DNA of 64,000 bases, from the NCBI GenBank assembly GCA_933207985.1, contig OW240912.1:255174518-255238517 (forward strand), written 5' to 3'. The DNA is from Pelobates cultripes. Its lineage: Eukaryota > Chordata > Amphibia > Anura > Pelobatidae. The notes beneath the pieces were generated by a model. The model was not told where the DNA came from and did no database searches. It saw only the letters and a program-made list of their open reading frames with translations. Position numbers and translations under genes: made by a program. Every line of letters begins with the position of its first letter. Within the stretch, counting starts at the first letter, position 1. Positions 1 through 12,602 of this stretch are shown here, in pieces.

Positions 1-99
1 GAGAAAGTGATGTATGGGGTCCCACAAGGGGAAACTATATCAGGAGAGCTCCACTGGAATAGGAAACTAGGAAGGGTGGCCCTACCTTTAACCCCTTAA

Positions 100-175
100 G
101 ACTGGAGGGCGTACAATTACGCCCTATTTTAGGCGGCTCTAAACGCCGCCGGGCGTAATTGTACGCCCTCCAGTC
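100..175. repeat. Perfect 25-bp inverted repeat with second stem in loop
   Basis: Bases 100-124 are the exact reverse complement of 151-175. Within the loop, GGCGGC (132-137) pairs with GCCGCC (145-150). Together they form a two-stage hairpin just inside the left end of the piggyBac-like element, so it may be a subterminal palindrome of that family. Confidence 0.85.
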
Positions 176-466
176 TTTCTCTACTTACCCGGTCGCCGGC
201 GGTCCCACGCCAGCGATCGCGGTGGGGGGGACTCCCAGGGAGCCCCCCCGCGGTAAATCCTCCTCCTCCGGTGCCCCCTGGCCATGTGAGAGTGAGGTCC
301 TTGCGAGGACCCCACAATCACTTGGCCGGGGGTAGCTGCCTCCTGCATTGCCAGCAGGGGGGCTGCCTGTAATGAAAGGTGGTCCCCCTGCTGGCTGAAA
401 ATAAAATGTAAAAAAATTAATTAAAAAGTAAAGTGTAAAAAAAAATAAATAAAAAAAAATAAAAAA

Positions 467-509
<43 letters not shown>

Positions 510-678
510 TATCAAATTACACGTAGACTGATACTGATTAAATATATACATAATTATTGATATATATATATATATTATATATAATATAAAAATATGTAAA
601 TAAGTTAAAAAATAAAATTAAAAAAATAATTAAATATATAGATGTGTTATTTCGTTGTAACTGTATTGTGATATTAAA

Positions 679-710
<32 letters not shown>

Positions 711-867
711 CAAAATACACGTAGAACGAAATAATATATATCTACATACATAAAAATATGTGTGTGTGTGTGTGTATGTATGTATATAATATATATATAT
801 TTTAAAAAATTACATATATATACACATAGATTCACATACGTATATATATATATATATATATATAATG

Positions 868-1115
868 ATGGCATACCATTTGCAATAGTAGACAACCCAA
901 GGTATTGCAAACGGGTTATGTCCAGTCTTTTTTAGTAGCCACTTAGTCACAAACACTGGCCAAAATTGGCGTTTTTTGCATGCACTAACGCTACACACAA
1001 ACAAATACTAACGCTAACTTTGGCCAGTGTTTGTGACCAAATGGCTACTAAAAAAGACTGGACATACCCCATTTGCAATACCTTGGGTTGTCTACTATTG
1101 CAAATGGTATGCCAT
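868..1115. repeat. Inverted repeat with ~98-bp arms
   Basis: The arm at 868-966 is nearly the reverse complement of 1017-1115 with a spacer of about 50 bp. Differences are few (for example AACGGG versus CCCATT). It lies in the middle of the piggyBac-like element and may be a nested foldback MITE or a recombined duplication. Confidence 0.8.
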
Positions 1116-1607
1116 TATGGGTGTAAATTTAATTCCTGGGCTACTATAAAGTCCAAAGGCAACGTAACCAATCTGGCGAATTTCAATTTCAAATGTAACG
1201 TGCTATATTTGACCCTGTAACTTCCCAAAACGCCATAAAACCTGTACATAGAGGGTACTGTTTTACACGTGAGACTTTGCTGAATACAAATATGTGTATT
1301 TTATTGCAGTAAAAGCAAACCATATTAAGACATTGACAGTTAAAATGTTATGTAGAACTAAAAAAATCAAAGAAAAAAATCTTATTTTCTCTCATTTTTT
1401 TCATATTAAATTGTTTCATAGCTAAATATTTGATATTAAATGAAAGCCCTGTTTCCCCTGAATAAAATGATATATAATAAGGGTGGGTGCATTTACTATG
1501 AAAGAGTTGAATTACGGTTGGACAGACATGTAGCGCAAATGCCAGGTTTTGTTTACATTTTGTTTCGTTCACAACGTGTACATTTGGCTCCGTCCTTAAG
1601 GGGTTAA

Positions 1608-2592
1608 ATAATCAAAGAATATGCAAACAAAAAGTATAACTTGAAAAAAGGGAGATCTAGTGAACTGTGCCCAGGGGATCCATTAACTGGAGTACTATAT
1701 TGCATCTAAGTTCCAGTTCCCCTAGTGTCCGACTGACTGGACGGTAGTGTAAACTTATTTATTCTTAATGCCAGCTATATCCAGTTTAAAAATAAATAAA
1801 TCATTAAACTCGCTATACCTACCTTTTTTTTGGTTTGGGGAACGTGGGGTTGAGCAGGGGTGAATTTTGTGCCTACGTTCACCTGACCTGTAGTTCCAGC
1901 CTTGCCTTTAAGCACAGGTAAGGTATGAGCTAAGTAAAGGTAGGGGTGGTTGTGGTTCCCTTTAAAAAAAATTCTGGTCTGTTGAGGCATTACCTATGCT
2001 ACTTTTAATCCTGTTATTGTAAGATAATCATTAAATTTAGCTGGTTTACGAAAAATAATCATTAACATCTTGAAACTAAAGATTCCAACAGCTTTTTCTA
2101 TTCCATTTGCTCCTATGGTTTTATTAAACATCAAGTTAGACAAAATGTTCTGATTCTTAAAAGAGAATGCTGAAGATTCTTAGTGTAATACTTTAAATTA
2201 AACTGCTATCCTATATGTCCTTTATCATGTTTTACACTTCTAGGTTCTATACAAATGAATCGGGCACTTTGAGATGCTTAACTAAAGGGATTCACAAATT
2301 AGTACTGGATTGGAGAATGGTGAATTTGCTAAAAAAACAACCAAAAACTATACAGCAGCATGAACGCTAGAAAATTGTTATTGAGACCATAATACAAACC
2401 TCATGGGAAATTATGGGCCTCTCAGTCTAAAACCAGTGTTAGCACAGGGGAACAAGTTTTACACCATGATAGTAGGTAAAGCCCAATAGCATCATGAGTA
2501 AAGATGCCAAATTCTGTCTGTACTGTAGTGTTGGCATAGTTTAAAATCTTGCTCTCTCCTGAACAAGTACTGGTTGTTGTTGTAGATGTATG

Positions 2593-2647
<55 letters not shown>

Positions 2648-4379
2648 TCCAGACACACAAAGCACTTCAGCTTTTTGTTGTTGTTGTTGTTTTGTTACTT
2701 TCATGGAAAATAAACACTTTTTTATAATGGTGGTGGGGGGAGCCAGCAAGGGAGATTTTCCACAGAGCTAACAGAAGTGGCTATGAACATGTTCATGCGC
2801 ACACTTGCTACTCTAGCCTCAATGAGAAGCCTCTGATTAGAGTATTCACTGGCAAAGACTGAAACTCTGTCAGGGAAGGAGGGGAGGGCTTGCAAAGGCT
2901 CCAGACCGCAGATTAAAACATGCATAAAAAAATACATGAGTGTTTTTTGGGGACGTATATCTACTAAATTGTTTAACATAAAAAAAGTCAAAGGAGTGTT
3001 CCTTTTTAAAGCTGCATGAAGTATACAGCACAACATGAAACTCCTTGAGAGTTATCTGAAATGGGCTACCCACACAGCACCTGATGAACAGTCTGATCCA
3101 AGACACTTAAGGTGATTTATATATACTTAAAAAACAAACAAAAAAAAAAAAAAAAACCAATAGCTGGAAAGTGAATATGGAGTTTAAAAAAACAAACAAA
3201 CAAAAAAACACAATCTGTGAATGAAGAGGAAGCATAGCAATGTTGTTGCAAGAAATCCGCTATCTCCATTTCCTCAGATGACTCCTCTTTATTTATGTCA
3301 GGGTTCTGCATGGTGCCTTTGAACTGCCCATAAGAGATACAGAAACAGGTTTTATATATTCCAGACATCTTGTGATGTGAGCAGGTTATAGGCAGCTCTG
3401 CACATTTTTCTCTGAGATATTGATATATATAGATGTATAAAGACAATTGAGAGCAAGTGATATAATAACCTTTTGTGACATGATCTTGTGGAAATAACAT
3501 TCCCCAGATGTCTACATTCTTCATTTACATTCAAAGGGAAGATACACTCCACAAATAATGTTCTAGTTTGAAAATGTACTACTTCTACTGATTGAGCTGT
3601 GATCACAGCAATAATAGAGGCCAGAAACCTCTTTACTGCAGAAAGAGTATGATGAATGATGTGTACTTTTGTGATTGAAATCCAGGGTTCTGTCTTTTTT
3701 TTTTTTTTTTTTAAATGCATCCAGAGTTATACTTCCTCAAATGTGGCATAGGAAATATCTTCTTTTGTGTTTCTGTGCTTAAAGGATTATCACAGCCTTC
3801 ATGACCACTTCTGCTTTTAGAAGTGGACCTGGACAAGGGAATCTATATGTGCAGTGTCTTTGCTTGATATGCTGCACATACAGAGATGTCTGCACTTTTG
3901 TGCTGGGTGCTAGCTCCCCTCTGACGCAAGTGACCTAGGCAGCCTGGAACTCTGTTAATGTTATGTGCAAAAATTACGTGTGACCGATGTCATCAGCTTC
4001 TACCCTTACAGCTTGTATGTCTGTTACCTCCCACTCTCCCTCCCAGTCCTCCCACCTGCCTGCATTTTCTATATTATTCCTTCTTTTTTGGTTTATCCCC
4101 TCCCTCTGTCCAGCTCCACCCCTTACTCCAACTCCTCATTGGCTCAGAGCGCACACATGCGCTAGGAGTCTGGAAATTCGTCCAATCAAATGCTTCTTTA
4201 GGAGTATTTGTTGGACCTTGAAGAGACCAGGAATAACATTTGATGTTATTTTAAATATTATTTATATTAAATATTATTTAGAAAGGAAGCTCTGCTAATA
4301 AAAAGATCTTGTAGCACTGTTTTGTGCTCTTACCATAATGTCATTTTATACACTTCTGGAATTTCATTGGTTTGAAAGT
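1608..4379. other. No gene recognised; AT-rich flank
   Basis: No open frame resembles a known protein. The stretch holds a (TA)n run (2597-2646), a GTT/T-rich patch near 2670-2690, an A-run near 3140-3156 and a T-run near 3693-3711. A TTAAAGGATTATCAC segment near 3780, followed by partly self-complementary sequence, may be a decayed T2-type MITE end. That is weak. Confidence 0.5.
2597..2646. repeat. (TA)n microsatellite
   Basis: An almost uninterrupted TA run of about 50 bp preceded by TATGTATGTG. The tyrosine/isoleucine reading frames across it are artefacts. Confidence 0.95.
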
Positions 4380-4399
4380 AAGCTTGCAATTCATTCGGT

Positions 4400-6360
4400 A
4401 TTGACTCTACAAGCTTATCATCCCGCAATAGTGTGTTATGTCACCACGGCTTGCAGCTACATTTTGTCTTTGAGGTGTAACTGTATGAGGCTGTGATCAG
4501 ACCATATAATGTCTCCAATCAAGCAGGTCTGCACTTATTGTAGTAGTGACCATGAGCAGGCATATATCAATTCTGAAGTAAGATTTATGAACTGCGAGTA
4601 GTGCGAATAGTTGTGGTCCTGTGATAATTTTAGTGATTTGCATTGAGATTTACGTTGTTTGGAACGGGGAGTATGGGGTAACGATGAGTCAGTGGACAGG
4701 TCTGGTATGTGATTTTTAGATCCCTATATATATGACCGGCTGGACTGTAGTATGTTTAGCAAGGACCTGATAAAGGAAGGTCCTTTTGGACATTTGGGGC
4801 ATAAATATTTTCAATGGTATGTAATTCGTCATCGAGTATACTGACTAAAATAAGCACCTTAGATTTTCCGAAGGAGTTCAAAGGCTACCACTTTGTGTAC
4901 GTGCAGCGTGAAACTGGTTAGAGTTGAGCATATGCCTTTTGTGTGGCTCATGGAGCTCTCATACATTATAGGAGTGTATTCTCATAGTTTGTTGTCGGAA
5001 GAAGCTATGTATAGTGTTCTCAAAACTATAGTTACCTGGTGTGTCAAGCGACATTCAAGCCGCTTGGATCTTTTTTTGTTGTGCCCGACAGAAAACTATG
5101 GGAAACATACATGCCTCAATTTCATATTTACCAGAGAAATACTATTTGGTGCCTTGGCAGGAAGGGTAAGGTCATCTCTATTTCAATGCAACCATCGGCA
5201 CTGGTATGGCAAAATATGGGTGATTCAAAGGGGGAAATGGTGGTGGGGGCATCTAAACAAGGACCTAAGAATGCCTAACCAAAATATACAAACTTGCTTA
5301 CCTGCAGGGCTTGGTGCCAGTATTTGGAAATCTGTGCGGTGCGTTTAAGCAACAGGTATATTGTCATAAGTGGAAATACTGCAACAAGTGGGTTGTTCCA
5401 GTACTGCCACTTTACTAAGGAAAATAGAATTTACAGTATGTAAAATTAGTTATGTTGTTTTTTTTTGTTTTTTTAACCCTATATATTTGGGATGGCATCT
5501 AGTTGTCTTATTGTTTTGATTACTTACTGACCTTTATCAATATATCCACCTTGACCAACAATGGTATTGTGAAGGAGCAACATGAAAGCACAAAATTTAA
5601 AATCAAATATTTGAGTGGTGTCTGTCTCCGAACTATTATCTGCTATCTTAAAGAAGTTGTAAAGTATATGAACCGGATGTGGATGTCCTTTTTTTTAATT
5701 TGTATTATTGGTATTATAAAAGGGAAAATCTAGGGAGCGGAATCGATTTGAGACGTGTCATATTACTATAATATAGTGCTAACACCGTTTTTAAGCAAAA
5801 GTTAAACTGTGCAAACGGCTATTTCAGAGGATAAGTTACTTTTTATGGTGATAGGTTACTTCTGGACTTCTACTGCGAGCACACTATCCAAATGGAGATT
5901 TGGGACTAAAACTTTGATAAACCTATGAACAAATTAAGGTAAATCCGCAGAGGTTAGTGCTTTAGCGCCTCTTAGACATACCTTATTATTTCTAGAGCAA
6001 TCGTCGCAATCCATGAGCTTAGTCTCATTTGCATTTCCAATTGTTGAAGTTTATGCACCAGAAATTTGTGGGTCTCCGCAAATTTGCCTGGCTTGTTCTC
6101 TACAAGCGATGTCTAGGTGCCCAATTCTTCAAAATCTTTCCTTGGATGCTGCTTTTTCACACTGTTTCAGATGTATATACATTATGTGAAGATGCTCTTA
6201 AGCGAGCATTGCAGGAAGGCTGTGGTGATAGGGTCAGTATCCATAATGGAGTCTATTTCTGAGGCTGGAGTTCAGCTCTCCAGATCGTCTGCACCATCTT
6301 GGGACTTTTTCCGACTAGTCTCGCAGGTGCATTTTTCTGGCAAAATGATTTAAACCTGCT
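4400..6360 (-). mobile_element. Decayed L1 retrotransposon fragment (endonuclease region)
   Basis: Read on the minus strand, about 4830 to 4440 gives NIYAPN, then FRID, then GDIIWSDHSLIQL. In order these match the asparagine motif, the SRID-type motif and the final SDH catalytic motif of an L1 apurinic-like endonuclease. Stops and frameshifts interrupt the frame. The sequence up to about 6360 probably belongs to the 5' part, including a possible ORF1 start near 6300, but I cannot prove it. A 151-codon plus-strand frame at 4893-5348 resembles nothing known and is probably chance. Confidence 0.6.
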
Positions 6361-6567
6361 GCCGCTATAACTTGTCCCTTGTCAGGCTCACTAGCTGAGA
6401 TACATATGTCACATATAATATTGCAATGCTCTGTCCCACTTGACTGAGCTCATCTCTAAGCTTCCATCCACACCCCCTCATGGTACTTTTTAAAAATACT
6501 CTCATTAATAGCCGTATCTTTCTAAAATAAAGTATTCTTTATTCTTCTCAAATCAAATTGTCCTTAA

Positions 6568-6936
6568 AGGGACACTATAGTCACCCAGACCACTTCAGCT
6601 CAATTAAGTGGTCTGGGTGCCAGGTCCCTCAGGTTTTAACCCTTCAGATGCAAACATACATTTGTGGCTGTCTTCCACTAGAGGCGCATGTGCGACGCTG
6701 GAGGTGAATTTCGCCTCCATCGCGCAGAGCGTCCATAGGAAAGCATTGAGTGACGTCGGACGGGGAGGAGAGGTCACCAGCGCCGAGGGAGCCCGGCACT
6801 GGATTAAGGCAAGCTGCTGAAGAAGGGGTTTTAACCCCTTCAGTGCCACGGAAGGGGGACCCTGAGGGTGGGGGCACCCTCAGGGCACTATAGTGTCAGG
6901 AAAACCGCTTTGTTTTCCTGACACTATAGTAATCCT
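6568..6936. mobile_element. T2/Kolobok-type MITE
   Basis: TTAA at 6564-6567 and 6937-6940 flanks ends AAGGGACACTATAG and CTATAGTAATCCTT. Xenopus T2-family MITEs are known for TTAA duplications and TTAAAGGRR ends. Each end carries a small hairpin (CCAGACCACTTC with its complement; CCTGAGGG with its complement). Related copies lie at 28693, 34024 and 44486. Confidence 0.75.
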
Positions 6937-6940
6937 TTAA

Positions 6941-8032
6941 ATACCATCCATGAATATAATCTGAATCACAAGTTATGAAATTCAATAATCGCAAATACTT
7001 GACTAGTTAACAGTGCTCAATATTGGCACATGTGATCATTCTTCGTTCTACATCGATTCTTTGGAGAATTCCCAGAAAACAATGAAACTAGTTTCACCTA
7101 CTCTAGTTTCTAGTTGCTACCTTTTATCTGCACTTATATGCGTGCTAACATATCTCATATGACTGAGGATTACTTTATGTACCTATAGGTACTAGAAATT
7201 TAAGCCTAGCTCATTTAAAATATAAATAAAATGTTTTTTTTGTTTTTTTTTATTTTATTTTTTTATTTAACCAGCTAGGCTATTCTTATACTTGTTACTT
7301 ATTCATAGCACTGCATGTACCAGAAAATACCTCTAGAGCTTTGTTTTAAAGATGAACACTTTGTAAGTGGGTCAGACTTTTTTTTAATCTGTAGCAGCCT
7401 GGATTGCCTTGTCTGAACTGTGTAAACGAAACCTGGAAATGAAACCCATATTTACAAACCAATTAATCACAATGCTCGTGTTACAAATTATTGGGTAATG
7501 AAACCGCTACACATGCACTTATAGTTTTTCACAATTGTTCTTTAATGAAGAAGAGCAAAACAAAAACAGTGGTTGTAATAAATTATTCCTGATATTCTTG
7601 GGGAACAGTCCGGTATTGATAAAATGCCAATAAATGCACACTACTGTTCTATTAAACACAAATGATGATCGCACAGATGTTATGTGCATATATATATATA
7701 AAATGTAAAAATTATCTGTTAAACAAAATGTTAACACAAAGTTGAAAATGCTTACCTTATGTCTCCAATAGTACACCACATGGCAAGGTAGATATAATTT
7801 AAAATTGTTACTTTTTTTGTTTGTTTAAAATTAGAACATAAAAATGTTGAACAGGGTAGATGTATTATAAAATAAATTTGTAGATACATATGTAAAACCG
7901 ATTTTTGCCTTATCCTTTTCTTATCCCCCATTTTTGTCTTACACCCACCCCCTTGTGTGTCTCTTTCTTTCCCCCTTTGTATCTTACTTCCCTTCAGTAC
8001 CTTTGTATGTTTTTTTTTTTCCTCCCTCTGCC
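6941..8032. other. No gene recognised
   Basis: AT-rich sequence with T-rich runs near 7230-7265 and 7810. No coding similarity, RNA gene or clear transposon boundary was seen. Confidence 0.5.
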
Positions 8033-8218
8033 CCCTTGTGTCATTGCCCCGGCCTCAGTGTGTGTCATTGCCCACTTCTTAAGCCCCTCAGTGTGTGTCA
8101 TTGCCCTCCTTCCTCAGCCCCTCTGTGTATCGTTGCCCCCTTCCTCAGCTTCTCAGTGTGTCGTTGCCCCCTTTTCCCAGCACCTCAGCATGTCATTGCT
8201 CATTTCCTCAGCCCCTGG
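8033..8218. repeat. Degenerate minisatellite, ~36-bp unit
   Basis: About six imperfect copies of a unit containing TCAGTGTGTCATTGCCC and CTTCCTCAGCCCC. Open frames across it are repeat artefacts. Confidence 0.8.
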
Positions 8219-8706
8219 TGTGCTCTAATGTGGCTGCCTGTGCCGCCTTATGGTAGCGCCGACAGCATTACACATCATTCCCTAAACAAAAAGTTACATT
8301 CCCTATAAACAAAGACTACATCCCCCTATCACAACTCTAATTTGTGATAGCAGTCCTGTTGGCTATATAGGGAGACTCCATCTTGGATTCAGATTTCATG
8401 AGGGAACTGTTAATATAGCTTATGTATATGGCATCAGCTCTGCTTTGTGGCAGTTTTATAAAGTTGTCTAGTGTTGTTTTATGCATTAAAAGCCACAAAT
8501 GAAACTACTTGAGGGCTGAACTGCATATCATTGCAGATTGTCATAAACCATGGGCGGTGAGGTTTGGTGGAGAATGCTCACATACTTCCTATTCTCTGCA
8601 ATATTTTACATTTGTTATGCATATTTTATTGCAACATCTTCATAATCAACCCACTTCCCCGTACAGTCCAGAGTGGCCTTTTTAGTCTATATTTTTATAA
8701 AATAAA
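8219..8706. other. No gene recognised
   Basis: Mixed-composition sequence with no known protein or repeat signature. Confidence 0.45.
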
Positions 8707-8708
8707 TA

Positions 8709-10116
8709 CCTGTGTATATACAAGAGTATAAGCCAAGTTTTTTGGCACATTTTTTGTGCTGAAAAAGTTCCCCTCGGCTTATACTCGAGTCACTGTATAT
8801 ATTATGGCAACTTACATTGCCATAATACAGACCAGGACCGCCGGGCTTGTAATGAGGTCCTGTTGAGGACCGGGAGCAAGCTGTTACATACCTTTGCAGC
8901 AGCTCCGTTCAGCTTCCCCAGTCTAAATCTCGCGAGACCCGTGGCCGTCAGAGCCTTCTGCACAGCCCATGCCACTGGACCACCAGGGAATAATATAGCC
9001 CCCCTCCCTGGCCAGGTATCAAGCAGGGAGGGGGGACAAAAAAAAAATATTAAAAAATAAATATATATTCACAATATTAAAATAAAAATGCTCCTCACCC
9101 AGTTTACACACTCTGTATCATATATACACACACTGCATTCATTATATACACACACACACTACACACACACTCTGCATTCATTATATATACACACACTACA
9201 CACACACTCTGCATTCATTATATATACACACACTACACACACACTCTGCATTCATTATATACACACACACACACACACACTACACACACACTCTGCATTC
9301 ATTATATATACACACTACACACACACTCTGCATTCATTATATATACACACACTACACACACACTCTGCATTCATTATATATACACACACTACACACACAC
9401 TCTGCATTCATTATATATACACACTACACACACACTCTGCATTCATTATATACACACACACACACACACTACACACACACTCTGCATTCATTATATACAC
9501 ACACACACACACTACACACACACTCTGCATTCATTATATATACACACACTACACACACACTCTGCATTCATTATATATACACACACTACACACACACTCT
9601 GCATTCATTATATACACACACACTACACACACACTCTGCATTCATTATATATACACACACTACACACACACACTCTGCATTCATTATATATACACACACT
9701 ACACACACACTCTGCATTCATTATATATACACACACTCTGCATTCATTATATATATATACACACTCTGCATTCATTATATACACACACTACACACACACT
9801 CTGCATTCATTATATACACACACACACTACACACACACTCTGCATTCATTATATATACACACACTACACACACACTCTGCATTCATTATATACACACACT
9901 ACACACACACTCTGCATTCATTATATACACACACTGTAAATAAATATTCAATTAATGTAACTTTATTGGGATCTAATTTTATTTAGAAATTTACCAGTAG
10001 CTGCTGCATTTCCCACCCTGGGCTTATACTCCAGTCAATAAGTTTTCCCAGTTTTTTGGGGTAAAATTAGGGGCCTCGGCTTATATTAGGGTCGACTTAT
10101 ACTCTAGTATATACGG
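8709..10116. mobile_element. TIR element with GTATATACTCGAGTATAAG-type ends, copy 1
   Basis: The left end resembles GTATATACaaGAGTATAAG and the right end CTTATACTCtAGTATATACGG, so the termini are inverted. Inside each end is a second CTTATACTCGAG-like block. A copy at 15671-16431 shares the ends, an internal segment (CCATGCCACTGGACCACCAG, then an AGCAGGGAGGGGGGAC segment and A-rich tract) and the ACACTCTGCATT unit. No transposase is seen. Copy 2 is bounded by TA, suggesting a TA-targeting family. The superfamily is not resolved. Confidence 0.7.
9110..9935. repeat. 22-copy minisatellite, ~36-44 bp unit
   Basis: The conserved block CTCTGCATTCATTATATA recurs about 22 times, separated by variable ACACAC tracts. 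Unit length changes only through the number of AC and TA dinucleotides. A 283-codon frame of repeated Tyr-Thr-His runs through the array because many units are multiples of three; it is not a gene. Confidence 0.95.
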
Positions 10117-10809
10117 TTAGAACTCCCCTATATGATGCTTCATATTTATTTTTAATGTTTTAAGACTTGGTGCCTGTTGGAATCCAGTGCTGTGTGCATC
10201 TGTAATTCATTACAGCGAAGTCTGTTTGGCATATCATCTTGCATGTGTACTAGGTTAAATAATGCAGCCCGACAGTGTCTTTACAGAGACGTCTGTATTG
10301 TGATCCAGTGAATGCATGCACAAAAAGTGCTGTATCACCAGCAGCAAATGTGATGTGATAAGCCCAGGGGATCTTGTCTCTCAGAGAAAATGGAATTTGT
10401 GTTCTTTAAAGGTCTAGAGAATTAGGAGTAACCACACGTGCAGGCATTGAATGCTGGTATTGTAGTGTGCATCTTGGTAATACAAGAGAAGTGTGCCAGT
10501 TAGATCTCGATAAAAATCCACACAATGTAGTTCATTGGCACTGATAATAGGACAGTGTTTGTCATATTCAGCAATACGCCAACACCATCTTAGTTATAAA
10601 ATAACACTCCCTAAGAGCAATACATACATTTCGGGCAGGTTTTAATCTCTACTTTCTGAAATCCTATCTTTGAGGCTGACTGATTAACAGAAAATATGAA
10701 AAATCGGTCAAAATAAAGTGCAGTAAATTAAAATCCCCCTGCTTTTCTTCTAGTTGGCACTATTAAAGGTAAACAGTCACTTCCCAGGATTTACAAAAGT
10801 ATGTTTTAC
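10117..10809. other. No gene recognised
   Basis: Unique-looking sequence between the TIR element and the L1 insertion. No coding or RNA signature was found. Confidence 0.45.
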
Positions 10810-10826
10810 ATATCTTCTATATATTT

Positions 10827-12585
10827 TTTTTTTTTTTTTTATGTTTTATTTTCACTTTTTTAAATCGTTCACAAAGAAACAATTTATACAAAACAAAGAT
10901 GGGGATACAGAGGGGAAGGGGGAGAGAGCTTGCATAGCTTACAACAATCTTTACAAATGCGTCGGTACAAACTGTGTTAAGTTAATATAGAAGAGACAGT
11001 TGGCAATTTGATCATTGTGTTACAAAGCATTGATAGTTAAACAGGTAAACATCTTGGTGAAATATTTCTTAACGCAGGAGGCAGGGGGGAAGCCCTGGGG
11101 GTGTAATGCATGGCCTAGAGCCCCTATTGGGGCACTCCATATCTATAGTCCACCCATCTCTGCCACCGTGTCTCGTGTCTGCTTTGACTATCATTTAGTT
11201 GGCCAGCCATACATTCGTATGCGTGAGTTGAATCTATCCTGCCTAGGATCTCTGGCAGTGTGGGTGTCAGTGGGGACTTCCATCTGTGCGCAATGGCAGT
11301 TTGGGTGGCCATTAAACAGTGAATCGTTAGGTAACTCTTATCTTCAGGGAGGGTGTCTGGGAAGATATGTAATAGAAAGCACTCTGGTGTCTGAGGTACC
11401 GTTACTCCCAGGTTTTTATGAAGCAGTGTTTGTATATCTCGCCATAGCGTGGTGATTTGTGTGCATGTCCAGAATATATGATAGAGGGACCCCTCTTGGT
11501 TGTGACATCTCCAGCATTGTTTGCCTGACCCAGGGTAAATATGAGCCAGTTTGGTGGGGACTAGGTACCAGCGCATCGTTAATTTACAGAATGTTTCCCA
11601 TTGGTTAAGACTATGGGAGGCCTGTTTTGTTTTCTTTTGAGCATGATGCGATGTTGCTATCGGGAATTGCTTTCCTATCTCTGATTCCCATTTAGTCATA
11701 TACAATGGTTTTGTTAAGTTATTCTGAAGTATGAGTGTGTTGTAGCATAGGGACAATGCTTTAGTTTTTGGTAGTTTACCCATGCATTTGTGGATAAATG
11801 GTGGTAAGAGATTAGGTTCCCTCAGGCTAATCTTGCATTCCTGTATTATATTTTTTATTTTGGTATTCCCTGATTAAGTCTGGGAAAGGCTTGATGCCAT
11901 CTGGGGTCATTAAGGAGCGTACTTAATAGACCCCTTGTTTGAGCCAGTTATCTAGTTGCATGTCTGACGTTCGTGCAGCCAGGGCCTGAAGTGGGGCTGC
12001 AAGGAGCAGGTCATTTTCTTGTAGGAATAGTGGGGTAGTTTGCTTCCAAGTTTGGAGTAGCGAATCCGTGGCAGGTAGCAAGGATTTGGATTTGGGGAGT
12101 TTTGAACCTGCCCAAAGGGTCAGAGGAATCGAGCCAGTGGGTAGGCAAGCGTTCTCCAATGCCAGCCATACCGGAGGAGATGGTCGTACAAGGATCGTGA
12201 GGCCTTGTGCCAGCAATGACGCTTTGTAATATAGTTTTATATTAGGTATGCCTAGCCCTCATTTTATGAACGGACCACAGAGTGATTTTTGCGCTATTCT
12301 AGGGGGTTTTCGTTTCCAGATGTGTGCATTGATTATAGCCTGAAAGTTTTTTAGAATTGGGTTTGGGATTGTAATGGGTAGGGTGCGGAATAAGTATAAG
12401 ATGTGGTAAGATCATCATTTTTATGGTGTGGACTTGCCCCAGCCAGGAAATCTCTTTATCCTCCCAGGACTTAAGTTGTTGTTCTAGTCTGTGGATGAGC
12501 GGTAAATGGTTTTCCCGTATTATCGCCGAGTGCCTTGCTGGCAATTTTATGCCCAGATAGGAGATGGAGGTGTTCCACCACTCGA
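10827..12585 (-). mobile_element. 5'-truncated L1 with target-site duplication
   Basis: A plus-strand T-run (10824-10840) is the poly(A) tail of a minus-strand insertion. The 17-bp flank ATATCTTCTATATATTT at 10810-10826 recurs exactly at 12586-12602. Reading minus, 12544-12299 and 12216-11923 encode late ORF2, and 11783-11124 is a long frame with the C-terminal L1 cysteine motif (CWRC, then H and C in YHIFWTC). A short 3' UTR follows. Frameshifts divide the ORF2 remnant. The element begins within ORF2, after the reverse transcriptase core, as in normal L1 5' truncation. Confidence 0.9.
11124..11783 (-). pseudogene. L1 ORF2 C-terminal remnant
   Basis: About 219 codons without a stop. The CWRC...H...C zinc-knuckle-like motif sits near residues 90-108 and is characteristic of the L1 ORF2 protein C-terminus, which helps bind its RNA. 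Endonuclease and reverse transcriptase domains are missing, so it cannot work in retrotransposition. Confidence 0.85.
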
Positions 12586-12602
12586 ATATCTTCTATATAT
12601 TT

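Larger units (their letters stand above)
88..1607. mobile_element. Large non-autonomous piggyBac-like element (1.5 kb)
   Basis: The element begins TTAACCCCTTAAG (88-100) and ends CTTAAGGGGTTAA (to 1607), giving inverted ends with TTAA at each boundary. TTAA targets and TTAACCC starts are established piggyBac features. No transposase reading frame is visible. Inside are a long hairpin (100-175), TA-rich microsatellites near 480-500, 680-705 and 840-864, and a second inverted repeat (868-1115). The same ends occur on short MITEs at 15531, 29433, 31160 and 61596 and on the 2.8-kb element at 22684. Superfamily assignment rests on termini only. Confidence 0.7.

Noticed and set aside
4893..5348. 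151-codon frame with conventional amino-acid mix
   Set aside because: No recognisable domain or splice signals, and it lies antisense to L1-like sequence; likely chance.
7905..8308. Cys/Pro/Ser-rich frames of 107 and 124 codons
   Set aside because: They cover a 36-bp minisatellite and pyrimidine-rich flank.
9110..9935. CRISPR array (regular repeats with spacers)
   Set aside because: The spacers are just variable AC/TA tracts, there are no cas genes, and the setting is eukaryotic.
9088..9939. 283-codon open frame of Tyr/Thr/His repeats
   Set aside because: It is the translation of the AC/TA-rich minisatellite; frame openness follows from unit composition.
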